14,562 nucleotides of DNA, taken from contig DMBU01000028.1 in the NCBI GenBank assembly GCA_003446015.1, forward strand, positions 1-14,562. The letters run 5' to 3'. The DNA is from Bacteroidales bacterium. Its GTDB lineage: Bacteria > Bacteroidota > Bacteroidia > Bacteroidales > UBA12077. Below are positions 1 through 7,893 of this stretch, piece after piece (the first letter of the stretch is position 1; each line of letters begins with the position of its first letter). A program made the translations under genes and the position numbers. The notes under the pieces are model-generated. The model made no database searches and was not told the origin of the DNA. It was given only the letters and a program-made list of their open reading frames with translations.

Positions 1-527
1 AAAAATTTATCTTTTGTGGCATTTAATTCGTTTAGAAGTATATTTTGATTTTTTAATTGTTCTTCTGCCTTTTTACGTTCTGTAATATCTGAAATAATAC
101 CTTCTAAAATAAGATCTCCATCTTTTTTATAAACATTAAAAATACGGTCATAAAACCAATGCAGATTTTTGTTTATATCATAAATTCTATACTCAATCTC
201 ATAAGTTTTACCAACTATAATATTTTTTAATACCTTATCGATTTTGGGGACGTCTTCAGGATGCAGTGATTTGGTCCATTCACTTGTATCTTCCACAATA
301 TTCTTAGGATCAAATCCTAAAATATCTTTGATTTTTGATGACCAATACAGAGCACCTTTATTTAAATTATTAATATATGTGATCTCAGGAGAGTTTTCTG
401 TTAGTCTTCTGTATTTTTCGTTTAGCTCAGCAGTAGATTGATCAAACTGTTGAGTAAGATCTTTTAAAAGCTCATCACTGGCTTTAATTCCATGTTTGTC
501 AAGAATGTTTTTAATTTGATTAAGCAT
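1..527 (-). CDS. PAS-domain sensor protein, probable histidine kinase (N-terminal part, runs off the window)
   Basis: Reading leftwards from an ATG at 525-527, the frame stays open to base 1, giving about 175 residues of a longer protein. After a helical start of about 35 residues comes a PAS domain of the PAS_3 type (about residues 40-155) with YRRLTENSPEITYI, LYWSSKIKDILGF, SLHPEDVPKI and YRIYDINKNLHWF. It closes with the PAC-type end ISDITERKKAEEQLKNQ. The last visible residues, NELNATKDKF, match the linker that in Bacteroidota kinases usually leads straight into the HisKA H-box. The kinase core itself lies outside the window, so the kinase call is inference; a GGDEF or other output domain is possible. 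No transmembrane segment is seen in the visible part, which suggests a cytoplasmic sensor or hybrid kinase. It is divergent from the TPR gene at 700, with about 170 bases between them. Confidence 0.85.
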   Translation of the reverse strand, partial: MLNQIKNILDKHGIKASDELLKDLTQQFDQSTAELNEKYRRLTENSPEITYINNLNKGALYWSSKIKDILGFDPKNIVEDTSEWTKSLHPEDVPKIDKVLKNIIVGKTYEIEYRIYDINKNLHWFYDRIFNVYKKDGDLILEGIISDITERKKAEEQLKNQNILLNELNATKDKF

Positions 528-699
528 TTTCTTGTATAAATTTTATTCTAAACTAACCTTTAATAACTTATAGATTAATTGGCAAGTTATAGCAAAAAGA
601 ATTGAAATATACAGGTGTTTTTACCCGATTATCTGAAAATTAGTATAATATTTTATGTAAATTCCGGTTTATATTCATATTAACCCTAACAGTAAATAA

Positions 700-1995
700 A
701 TGAAAAAGTTGTTCTTAGTACTTTTAATACTATATAACTGCATACAGATTTTTGCACAATCGCAGTCTGAAAAAATTAATTTGCTTATTCTGACTCAAAA
801 ATATTCGGAAGCATTAAGTAAAAGTGAAGAGCTCATAAATACTTATCCTGACAATGCATATTTTCATTATCAAAATTCTATGGTAAACAAATTAATGTAT
901 CGTTATCCGCAAGCTTTTATTTCCATACAAAATGCGCTAAACTTAGAACCAGAAAATATTGAATTTCTTACAGAATACGCTATATTACTAGAAAAAAAGG
1001 AGAAAGAGAAAGAAGCTACCGAGATTTTCTCACTAGTATTTGACAAAAATAATAATCATTTTTATTCAGGAATTTGGCTTGGTAATCATTACTTAAAAGC
1101 AAAAAAGTTTGATGATGCCTTGAACGTTTTAAACCAACTATATAGCAATGATACATTAAATGCTTATGTTACCAGAAGTATTGGTTTGTGCTGGTATAAG
1201 AAAGGAGATAGTAAAAATTCAAAATTATGGTTCTTTAAGGCAATTCAATTAGATAGTACAGATATTAAAGCATATAAATATCTTTTTTCAACATATGCAG
1301 CAAAAGAAGAATTTGACCTGGCATTTCAAACCATTGATAGAGCCATTGAAATAGAACCCCAGGATAAGTCTTTATATGTTTTGAAAGGTGATTTACATGT
1401 TATTCGAAATCATCATTATAAAGCAGTTGATGCTTATTTAAAAGCCTATGAACTGGATATTAAGGATGAAGAAGTTCTTAGAAAACTGGGTCTAAGCTAT
1501 TTTAAAACAGAAAAATTTGATAAAGCCAAATATTTCTTGTTACTCTCGGATAAAGTGGCAATGAATTTAGAAGTATATAAACATTTGGGATTAGTTTATA
1601 GACGTGAAAACAAGCCCGATTCAAGTACACTTTACTTTGAAAAAGCGCTTGACATATTAAGAACAGATAATAATACCTTATTTGACATCTATATTGATAT
1701 TGCAGAGAATCATCTGGGACTAGGAAATTATCGTCATACTATTATGTGGTATGAAAGGGCTCTGAACCTCGAACTAATGGGGATTTGGTCGGTTAGTTCT
1801 AAGAATGGGATTTTAATTGACCTAGCTTCAGTATATTCCGATAAAATGAATGATAAGCAAAAGGCCATTGAATATTTGAAAAAAGTTACCAATGATAATA
1901 GCATCATACTTTTAAATAAGGAAAATTATTACTCTTATGCTCAAAAAGAAATATCCAGACTGAAAGAAGAACTCTTTTTTGAAGGAAAGTTATAA
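700..1995 (+). CDS. Secreted or periplasmic tetratricopeptide-repeat (TPR) protein
   Basis: 431 residues. The N-terminus is a typical signal peptide: MKK, a hydrophobic stretch, and a likely cut near FAQ/SQS at residues 19-21, so the protein is probably periplasmic or outer-membrane associated. The rest is almost entirely TPR-like helical pairs, roughly ten units. Clear examples are YPQAFISIQNALNLEPEN, KAVDAYLKAYELDIKD, KAKYFLLLSD and SSTLYFEKALDILRTDN, which show the usual alternating G/A, Y and P positions. No catalytic domain is visible. TPR arrays generally serve as protein-binding scaffolds; the partner is unknown. The ATG at 700 is kept because it begins directly with the signal peptide. 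The gene stands alone: it diverges from the PAS protein and converges on the AOR operon, with a shared terminator behind it. Confidence 0.85.
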   Translation: MKKLFLVLLILYNCIQIFAQSQSEKINLLILTQKYSEALSKSEELINTYPDNAYFHYQNSMVNKLMYRYPQAFISIQNALNLEPENIEFLTEYAILLEKKEKEKEATEIFSLVFDKNNNHFYSGIWLGNHYLKAKKFDDALNVLNQLYSNDTLNAYVTRSIGLCWYKKGDSKNSKLWFFKAIQLDSTDIKAYKYLFSTYAAKEEFDLAFQTIDRAIEIEPQDKSLYVLKGDLHVIRNHHYKAVDAYLKAYELDIKDEEVLRKLGLSYFKTEKFDKAKYFLLLSDKVAMNLEVYKHLGLVYRRENKPDSSTLYFEKALDILRTDNNTLFDIYIDIAENHLGLGNYRHTIMWYERALNLELMGIWSVSSKNGILIDLASVYSDKMNDKQKAIEYLKKVTNDNSIILLNKENYYSYAQKEISRLKEELFFEGKL

Positions 1996-2000
1996 ATTGC

Positions 2001-2031
2001 AAAAAAAAACCTGCTCTATAAAGCAGGTTTT
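2001..2031. terminator. Rho-independent terminator shared by convergent genes
   Basis: A perfect 10-bp stem (2006-2015 with 2022-2031) has a 6-base loop. On the minus strand it is followed by an uninterrupted run of nine T (complement of 2001-2009), so it is an excellent terminator for the AOR gene. On the plus strand the four T that close the stem give a weaker stop for the TPR gene. It sits between the two stop codons. Confidence 0.85.
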
Positions 2032-2049
2032 CGTCAGTTAATAAAACTA

Positions 2050-3804
2050 CTAATTAATTAGATTTTGAGCGTAATCTAATCCTTTTCTTATAAATTCTTT
2101 TGTTATTTTCCCGGTAGGATCAACGGTTTCGTAGATTCGTTCCGGAATTATAAGTTTATCAAACTTAAAACCTTCGCGCATTTTAAATTGATACTTTTTC
2201 AAATGAATTTGTTTACCAATTTCGTGTAGTTGATGTTCGTCGTATTCGAAACCAAGTAACTGAATAGCTTCACTTACCAGCTTAAGATCATATATCCCCC
2301 GGGCAAAGAAACAAACTGCAATACTTGATAAGATTTGGCGAATAGCTTCTTCGTCTAACAATTTATCAATAACCTGTTCAGGGCTTAAATCTGTTTTAAT
2401 TAAATCCTTTTGATCTACCGAATAACCTCCATTATCTAAATGACTATGTCGTGCTCCGATTAAAAATCCCAGATAACCTGCTGGACCTGTATGATAACCG
2501 GGCATTTCATTTTTGCCAAATTGCATAGCAAATTCTTTGCCTCCATATACCGATGAAGCAAAACTAACTCCTTTGGCACATGCACGTAAAAATTCAGTTG
2601 TTGGTTTTGCAATGTTTTTTACCAGCTCAATATATGCTTCGGCATCACCCCAGTTTATAGAAATATTATTTATATCATCACTAGTAATTTTTTTCTTCTC
2701 TAACATTTCGGTTATCCATGCAAGAACAACACCCATACTCATGGCATCAACACCAACTTGTTCAACAACATCAATTAATTTGAGAAGACCTTTTGGTTCT
2801 GTAATTCCAACCATGGTTCCCAATGAGTAAATTAATTCGAAATCGTAGCAAACAGGAGTGGTTTTATAGAAATACGGATCATCATCGTAAGCTTCTCTCA
2901 GGTATGCCAGGTGGATACATGCTACCGGACAGTGAGCACATGCTACACGACGAGCCAAATGATGCTTCGCGATTTCTTCTCCGGTTACAGGCTCTATTGC
3001 ATCTGTTGAACTCATTTGAAGATTTTTTACCGGCAAGGCTCTGGCAGAATTTAACGATTTAATATTTATGGCTGTTCCCACATCATGATATTTTTGCATT
3101 AAGGGAGATTCGGTTGCCATATTGTATATTTTGTCATATAACAGGCGATATTCTTTTTTATTGCTAACCTCAATCATCTGTTTCCCAGAAATAACAATCC
3201 CTTTGAGCATTTTACTTCCAAAAATAGCTCCTAATCCTAATCGTCCAAAATGCCGATAAGTTTCGGTTGTTACATTTGCAAAAGTCGACATGTTTTCACC
3301 AGCCAAACCAATCCTAAATATAGCTCTTAGTCCTTCGCCACCTTCAGTTTGTCGCATTACACGTGCAGCAATGGAACCATCTTTCATTCCCCACAGAGTG
3401 GTTGCATTTTTAAAAACAACCTTACCGTTTGCTATTGAAAGATAGATTGGGATTTCACTTTTTCCTTTAATTACAATTGCTCCGTAACCTGCCATTCGAA
3501 TAGCAATAGCGCTTCGACCACCAGCATGGCTTTCACCTAAATCGCCCGTATGAGGTGATTTAAACATGGCACAAGTTTTTGAGGCTAAGGGGAAAACTCC
3601 GGTTAACGGACCAACTGCAAAAATAATGGGTGATTCAGCATCGAAGGCATCAATTCCTTCAGGACATTCTTCTAATAGCAATTCAGTTGCAACTCCGGTT
3701 CCTCCAAGGTATTTTTCAAAAAGGTCTTTACGATCTTTAATAAAATACTTCTTTTTAGATAAGTCGATATATAAAACCCTTGATAACGTATCATTCTGCA
3801 ACAT
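2050..3804 (-). CDS. Aldehyde:ferredoxin oxidoreductase (AOR) family protein, tungsten/molybdenum-bispyranopterin enzyme
   Basis: 584 residues, close to the 605 of the Pyrococcus AOR. Family features are visible: the N-terminal LYIDLSKKKYFIKD and YLGGTGVATELL, the GGRSAIAIRMAGYGAIVIKGKS segment that contacts the pterin cofactor, and the [4Fe-4S] ligands C289-x2-C292-x3-C296 (CAHCPVAC) with a distal C498. This mirrors C288/C291/C295/C494 of the archaeal enzyme. Known members oxidise aldehydes (or reduce acids) with ferredoxin; the substrate here is unknown. The two DxxGL(C/D) motifs of classical AOR are altered (EQVGVD and SSIAVC), so this is a divergent subfamily. Pairing with a ferredoxin-like gene recalls E. 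coli YdhV/YdhY. Start: the frame reaches a TTG at 3810, but AAAGGAG (3811-3817) is spaced six bases from the ATG at 3804, which I chose. The start overlaps the upstream gene by 14 bases, so translation is probably coupled. Confidence 0.92.
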   Translation of the reverse strand: MLQNDTLSRVLYIDLSKKKYFIKDRKDLFEKYLGGTGVATELLLEECPEGIDAFDAESPIIFAVGPLTGVFPLASKTCAMFKSPHTGDLGESHAGGRSAIAIRMAGYGAIVIKGKSEIPIYLSIANGKVVFKNATTLWGMKDGSIAARVMRQTEGGEGLRAIFRIGLAGENMSTFANVTTETYRHFGRLGLGAIFGSKMLKGIVISGKQMIEVSNKKEYRLLYDKIYNMATESPLMQKYHDVGTAINIKSLNSARALPVKNLQMSSTDAIEPVTGEEIAKHHLARRVACAHCPVACIHLAYLREAYDDDPYFYKTTPVCYDFELIYSLGTMVGITEPKGLLKLIDVVEQVGVDAMSMGVVLAWITEMLEKKKITSDDINNISINWGDAEAYIELVKNIAKPTTEFLRACAKGVSFASSVYGGKEFAMQFGKNEMPGYHTGPAGYLGFLIGARHSHLDNGGYSVDQKDLIKTDLSPEQVIDKLLDEEAIRQILSSIAVCFFARGIYDLKLVSEAIQLLGFEYDEHQLHEIGKQIHLKKYQFKMREGFKFDKLIIPERIYETVDPTGKITKEFIRKGLDYAQNLIN

Positions 3805-4213
3805 GGTCAACTCCTTTCACATCTTTAATTAATTCAAGTACTTCGTATGGACAATAATATACGCAATATCCACACTGTATGCATATTACCGGTTTATCAT
3901 CATGTTCGTTCCAATACACGGCATCAATAATACAAGCATCTTTACATAATCCACAACCAATGCATTTCGAAGATTTTAACCGAACACCACCACCTTCTTT
4001 TGGCACTAATGCTCCTGTAGGACAAACGCTGGCACAAGGAGGGTTCACACAAGAACGACAAACAATAACATTGTAGCCTTTGGATATTCCACCGGCCGAT
4101 TTTATTCCAATACATGTATTTGATAAACCAGCATTTCCGCTTCTTCTTGAGCATGCAAACATGCAGCTTTGGCAACCGACACATCGCATGGCATCTTTTA
4201 CAGCAAGTTTCAT
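3791..4213 (-). CDS. Four-cluster [4Fe-4S] ferredoxin-like electron-transfer subunit
   Basis: 140 residues with sixteen cysteines in four cluster motifs: C11-x2-C14-x2-C17-x3-C21, C52-x2-C55-x4-C60-x3-C64-P, C84-x2-C87-x2-C90-x3-C94 and C111-x2-C114-x2-C117-x3-C121-P. Consecutive groups can interleave as in the DmsB/YdhY class of iron-sulfur subunits, giving up to four [4Fe-4S] clusters. There is no signal peptide, so it is cytoplasmic. It is the first gene of a leftward operon, and its stop codon lies inside the start region of the AOR gene. The likely job is to carry electrons to or from the AOR active site. The frame extends to a TTG at 4222, but I prefer the ATG at 4213 because MKLAVKDAMRCVGC is a usual family start. 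No strong Shine-Dalgarno is seen upstream, which is normal in this phylum. Confidence 0.9.
   Translation of the reverse strand: MKLAVKDAMRCVGCQSCMFACSRRSGNAGLSNTCIGIKSAGGISKGYNVIVCRSCVNPPCASVCPTGALVPKEGGGVRLKSSKCIGCGLCKDACIIDAVYWNEHDDKPVICIQCGYCVYYCPYEVLELIKDVKGVDHVAE
3811..3817 (-). promoter_or_regulatory. Shine-Dalgarno site of the AOR gene
   Basis: The complement reads AAAGGAG, six bases ahead of the ATG at 3804. It decides the start over the in-frame TTG at 3810, which would touch the site. It lies inside the ferredoxin-like coding region, as expected for translational coupling. Such a clear site is uncommon among the other genes of this window. Confidence 0.8.
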
Positions 4214-4443
4214 AAATTTCAATAATTAATGAGTAGTAATAAGGAGTACGAAATAATGAATAAATTTCCAATAAATTGTAACAAATATCAAGGATTTGTG
4301 AATGAAATAACAGATAAAAATGGGATAAATTTCTTATTTATACTAAAACTCACCATTTAAAACGTTTGCGAAAAACCTGAAATGCTATTATTTTTTAATT
4401 AAGATCTAATTTAGTACTTTTATATAGATTTATTTCAGTGATT

Positions 4444-5118
4444 ATGAACCTGAATGTATTTGAAAAGTTTATTCTTTTGAGTCTCGATTCAAAAAAAGGA
4501 AAGTTCCTGATAGACACTATGTCATTGAACTATGGCATTGCTGGTGCTATTTTAATGGAGTTGTCGGAATTAAATAAAATCAATATTGAAAGGAAAAAGT
4601 TGATTTTGGTTGATTCAAAACTAACAAAAAACCAGGTTATTGATGGATGTATTAAATTAATTTATAACTCAAAGAAAAACAGAAGGATTAAATACTGGAT
4701 AAATAAAATTGGAAATAATTCTACCGGGTTTAAAAAACAAATTTTAAATGAACTTAAGCTTAAAGGAATTATAAAAATAGAAAAAAACAGTTTTTTGTGG
4801 GGTTTGATCAACATTTACAGATACCCCATTTTGAATACAAAACCAGTTGATGAACAAACTAGTAAATTAAGAAAAATTGTTTTGGAAAATGAGAAACCCG
4901 ATTTAGAGAGTATCCTCTTACTGAGTTTAATGAATAGTTGTAAATTAACTAGAATTCTTTTTATAAATAAAAAGGAAAATAGAGCTGCAAACAAAATAAT
5001 TAAAGAATTGACCCAAAACATTGAGATAAGTAATACTGTTAGTCAAGCCTTAAAAGAAATACAAACTGCCGTTTTAGTTGCAACAACTTCTGCATTTATT
5101 GGATCATCGTCAAATTAG
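4444..5118 (+). CDS. GPP34 (GOLPH3/Vps74-like) family protein
   Basis: 224 residues, mostly alpha-helical. The start FEKFILLSLDSKKGKFL and LNYGIAGAILMELSELNKI match the first helices of the GPP34 fold. They are followed by a short basic segment, KKNRRIKYWINKI (about residues 77-89), and LNELKLKGIIKIEK. The C-terminus, ALKEIQTAVLVATTSAFIGSSSN, is also typical. Eukaryotic relatives bind phosphatidylinositol-4-phosphate at the Golgi and sort glycosyltransferases; the role of bacterial members is not established, and an acidic-lipid or membrane-surface role is only inference. The frame can start at a GTG at 4438, but the ATG two codons downstream (4444) is the simpler start. A weak -7-like box (TACTTTTA) lies at 4415-4422. 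The stop codon TAG falls inside the first heptamer of the repeat array that follows. Confidence 0.78.
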   Translation: MNLNVFEKFILLSLDSKKGKFLIDTMSLNYGIAGAILMELSELNKINIERKKLILVDSKLTKNQVIDGCIKLIYNSKKNRRIKYWINKIGNNSTGFKKQILNELKLKGIIKIEKNSFLWGLINIYRYPILNTKPVDEQTSKLRKIVLENEKPDLESILLLSLMNSCKLTRILFINKKENRAANKIIKELTQNIEISNTVSQALKEIQTAVLVATTSAFIGSSSN

Positions 5119-5170
5119 AAGTTAGAATTCAGAATACAGAAGCATGCAGCATGCAGCTTGTAGCTTGCAG
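5113..5170 (+). repeat. Heptamer repeat array without an associated gene (solo copy)
   Basis: After two A residues, bases 5115-5170 divide into eight consecutive 7-bp units. The first four follow NNAGAAN and the last four follow CNTGNAG. The core GAATTCAGAATACAGAAG (5125-5142) is identical to 9724-9741, just before the S23-like gene. The leading 9-mer AATTAGAAG (5113-5121) recurs at 9705 and 10121. The array supplies the stop codon of the GPP34 gene and fills nearly all of the convergent gap before the MFS stop. The GCATGC-rich second half can form only a short, bulged hairpin, and I see no good U-tract. It is too short and too regular to be a CRISPR. Confidence 0.85.
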
Positions 5171-5179
5171 CATTTATCT

Positions 5180-6355
5180 TTAAACTTTTATCTTATTAAG
5201 TTGCATCAATAAAGTAAAACCGGCCAAAACTAAAAATACAATACCAGATAATAACAAAGCTGCCTGTAAACTAAAATGATCGGTATACCATCCAACAATA
5301 GGCCCGATGATTGCAAAGAAAATTCTTATTACAAAATTCCTGACCGACAAAACAGTTGCTCTTATATCAGAATTGCACAATTGGTTTATGTAATCTTTTA
5401 AAATGGGTGTAGCAATTCCTCTTACAATATAAAATATAAAAAGTATACCAATTCCCCATAAAGCATTTATCCTGCTAAGTATAATATATCCAAAAGGAAT
5501 TAAAATTGTAATGCCAATCATTATTTTGATTTGTTTTAGCTTCATTTCTATTTTATGAGCTATCATTGCACTGAATCCAACAGTTAAATTGAGAATTGTC
5601 CAGAGAACGCCGAATAAACTGACAGGCAATAAAATCAATTCAAAATATGGCTGAACAAACCATGCCATAGTTAAGGTTGATGCTCCAATCACCGAAGAAA
5701 ATATAATATTCCATTTAAGTTCGTAATTGTCGTGCAAAGCATATTTTACAATATTCAGCACGTCTACAAATTTCATTTTAACCAGTTTCTTGTGTCTTAT
5801 TGGTTCAATAAGCATCAATGCAGCGGGAATTCCAATAAACGCAACCATGGTTTGAGCATAATAAGGATACCTTAAACTTAAAGTTGCAAGCAAACCACCT
5901 ATTATTCCTGCAATAGCTTCTGCAAAATTGCCCACAGAAACCATACGGCCTTCATATTTTATGTATTTATCTTTTTTCCCAGTTTCTAATAATGAATCAT
6001 ACAATAAAGCGGAATCGGCGCCTGAAATTAAACTTTGACCTAATCCCAGAATTACTTCAGCAATAAGAAATCCAACAAAGCCATATGAAAAACTATAGCT
6101 TAAAAAACCTAAAAATCCCAATATTGTTCCAATAACTAATGTGATTTTACGACCCAAAACATCAGCAACATAACCAGAAGGAATTTCTAAGACGACAATG
6201 GCAACAGAATAAATTGCTTGTAAAATAAACACATGTCGCATTTCCAGTCCATTGTCTTTATAGAATAGCACAACAATAGGCATAAAAAGCATAAACCATT
6301 TAGCAACTTTAATGATGTATAGCTTAATAATATTGGATTGCAGAGACTGTTGCAT
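5180..6355 (-). CDS. Major facilitator superfamily (MFS) transporter
   Basis: 391 residues and highly hydrophobic, with about 12 membrane helices. The MFS motif A is GYVADVLGRK at residues 61-70, in the loop after the second helix. The second half has the usual repeat of the fold: a long basic loop (RHKKLVKMKF), then TLTMAWFVQPYFELILLPVS and the C-terminal RNFVIRIFFAIIGPIVGWY. It sits in the inner membrane and probably exports or imports a small solute by proton coupling; the substrate cannot be told, and a drug or metabolite efflux role is only a guess. The frame extends to a TTG at 6394, but a -7 promoter box at 6374-6381 lies between that codon and the ATG at 6355. A transcript from that promoter could not carry the upstream start, so 6355 is preferred. 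It is divergent from the radical SAM gene. Confidence 0.9.
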   Translation of the reverse strand: MQQSLQSNIIKLYIIKVAKWFMLFMPIVVLFYKDNGLEMRHVFILQAIYSVAIVVLEIPSGYVADVLGRKITLVIGTILGFLGFLSYSFSYGFVGFLIAEVILGLGQSLISGADSALLYDSLLETGKKDKYIKYEGRMVSVGNFAEAIAGIIGGLLATLSLRYPYYAQTMVAFIGIPAALMLIEPIRHKKLVKMKFVDVLNIVKYALHDNYELKWNIIFSSVIGASTLTMAWFVQPYFELILLPVSLFGVLWTILNLTVGFSAMIAHKIEMKLKQIKIMIGITILIPFGYIILSRINALWGIGILFIFYIVRGIATPILKDYINQLCNSDIRATVLSVRNFVIRIFFAIIGPIVGWYTDHFSLQAALLLSGIVFLVLAGFTLLMQLNKIKV

Positions 6356-6373
6356 GATCTGAAATTTAAGCTG

Positions 6374-6381
6374 CAAAGATA
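6374..6381 (-). promoter_or_regulatory. Bacteroidota -7 promoter element of the MFS gene
   Basis: The complement reads TATCTTTG, an exact match to TAnnTTTG. It ends 18 bases before the ATG at 6355, leaving a short leader. The -33 TTTG box is not convincing at the expected distance. It argues against the upstream TTG start. Confidence 0.5.
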
Positions 6382-6517
6382 AATTAGAATACAATAAAAT
6401 TAAAAAATAAATAAGTCTTTAATTTTCGAAATTATTTTGCCTCTAAAGTTTTGTATTTTACCTTAAAACACTAGTTTTATTGGCTAAATAAATTTATTAT
6501 AGAGGGTTGGTAATTGT

Positions 6518-7792
6518 ATGAATATCACGTTTATATATCCAAAGTTTGAAAAGCTATTGGAGTCAAGAATAGAGTTAGGAACATCAGAAGGTGCAAAAAG
6601 GCATCTGGGAGACTTTAGCATGCCCCCTGCGTTGGGAATTCCAATTATGACTGCCTTGTCAAAAGATAAACACAATATTAAACTTTACGATGAAAATATA
6701 GAAGAAATAAACTTCAATGATAATACAGATTTGATTGCAATTAGTTTTTTTACTCCTCAGGCTAATTACGCTTACGATATTGCCAAAAAATTTAAGTCAA
6801 AAGGTAAAACTGTTATAGGAGGAGGAATGCATCCATCAACTATGCCCGAAGAAGCTTCTCAATATTTCGATGCCATATGTGTTGGTGAAGTTGAAGGTGT
6901 TTGGGATGAAATGTTAAATGATTTTCAGAAAGGTGAATTAAAGAAAGTTTATCATAAAGAAGTTGCTGATATAGATCTTATTCCTATTCCTGAAAGAGAG
7001 ATATTCACAGGACGAGAAAATTACGATTGGGAAGCAAAACTAATACAGACTATGCGTGGATGTAGCTTTTTTTGTGAAAACTGCATTATCCCATCAGAGT
7101 TTGGACGTACTTTCAGATTTAAATCAATTGATCGGGTTATTGAGGAATTAAATTCTTCACAAATGATTGGTGATTATTATTTAATTGATGATACTTTATT
7201 TTTGCCAAACCGTGAGTGCCGTGATTACCGAACAAAACTTTTTACTGCATTTTCAGAGCTAACAGTAAAACCTCGAATTTTCATGTCAGGTTCTTTAAAT
7301 ACAAGTTATGATCCTAACTTTTTAAAATTATTAAAAGACGCCGGTGTTATTAATCTTTATTTGGTTACAGGATGCGATCCATATTCTGTAAAAGCATTTC
7401 AAAAAGGGGCGCAACAATATTTCGATTATGGATTGGAATTTGTTGATCGATACCAACAAGCAGGAATAGAAGTATACATCTCCGCCGGTTTAGGTTTTGA
7501 TTATCAGGATAATCATGTTTTTGATATAACGCTTGATTTTGTCCGAAAAGCGAATATTAAAACAGCTGAATTTTATATCCTTACTCCATTTCCTCAAACT
7601 CCCGTTTGGCATCAGTTTAGAAAAGAAAATAGAATTTTACATTATAATTGGACCAAGTACAATACTGCAAATGTTGTATTTAAACCTAAAAATTTTACAG
7701 AACAAGAATTATTAGATGGATATATTCATTGCTGGAAAGAGTTTTATTCTGATATTAGTATTGAAGAATCGTTAAGTAATTTTGTAAAATAA
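6518..7792 (+). CDS. B12-binding-domain radical SAM protein (class B type), function unknown
   Basis: 424 residues. Residues 1-140 form a Rossmann-like cobalamin-binding-type domain (MNITFIYPKF, PPALGIPIMTALS, LIAISFFTPQANYAYDIAKK, VIGGGMHPSTMPEEA, CVGEVEG) that lacks the DxHxxG histidine motif, as is usual in this radical SAM class. The radical SAM core follows, with the cluster motif C182-x3-C186-x2-C189 in RGCSFFCENC, which binds the [4Fe-4S] cluster used to cleave S-adenosylmethionine. FRFKSIDRVIEEL and the LIDDTLF strand are typical of the family, which includes BchE and the hopanoid methylases HpnP and HpnR. A methylase or ring-forming role is possible, but the substrate is not evident. 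No neighbour belongs to an obvious pathway: upstream is a divergent MFS transporter and downstream is an aconitase-family gene with its own promoter. The ATG at 6518 is the natural start. Confidence 0.88.
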   Translation: MNITFIYPKFEKLLESRIELGTSEGAKRHLGDFSMPPALGIPIMTALSKDKHNIKLYDENIEEINFNDNTDLIAISFFTPQANYAYDIAKKFKSKGKTVIGGGMHPSTMPEEASQYFDAICVGEVEGVWDEMLNDFQKGELKKVYHKEVADIDLIPIPEREIFTGRENYDWEAKLIQTMRGCSFFCENCIIPSEFGRTFRFKSIDRVIEELNSSQMIGDYYLIDDTLFLPNRECRDYRTKLFTAFSELTVKPRIFMSGSLNTSYDPNFLKLLKDAGVINLYLVTGCDPYSVKAFQKGAQQYFDYGLEFVDRYQQAGIEVYISAGLGFDYQDNHVFDITLDFVRKANIKTAEFYILTPFPQTPVWHQFRKENRILHYNWTKYNTANVVFKPKNFTEQELLDGYIHCWKEFYSDISIEESLSNFVK

Positions 7793-7852
7793 CACACATG
7801 AATTTTATGTTTTAAAGTATAAAGTATTTATAACTTAGAAGTTTAAATATTG

Positions 7853-7860
7853 TAATTTTG
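7853..7860 (+). promoter_or_regulatory. Bacteroidota -7 promoter element of the aconitase/S23 block
   Basis: TAATTTTG is an exact TAnnTTTG match, 33 bases ahead of the ATG at 7894. A TTTA at 7827-7830 is a poor -33 candidate with slightly long spacing. The last three bases of the box are the TTG at which the open frame begins, so that TTG is promoter sequence rather than a start codon. Confidence 0.5.
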
Positions 7861-7893
7861 TTAAATAATAATCAACCAAAAAAGCTATTAACT

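Noticed and set aside
244..441. Plus-strand open frame of 65 codons
   Set aside because: It is antisense to the PAS domain, which is clearly read on the minus strand.
2513..2830. Plus-strand open frame of 105 codons
   Set aside because: It is antisense to the well-conserved AOR gene, its protein has no family features, and there is no promoter or ribosome-binding site.
3942..4271. Minus-strand open frame of 109 codons
   Set aside because: It is a shifted-frame shadow of the ferredoxin-like gene, whose cysteine motifs are in the other frame.
4214..4443. Riboswitch or small RNA in the divergent gap
   Set aside because: It is AT-rich sequence with only weak -7-like boxes; I saw no conserved fold.
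5113..5170. CRISPR-like repeat array
   Set aside because: Units are 7 bp, contiguous and without spacers, and no cas gene is in the window.
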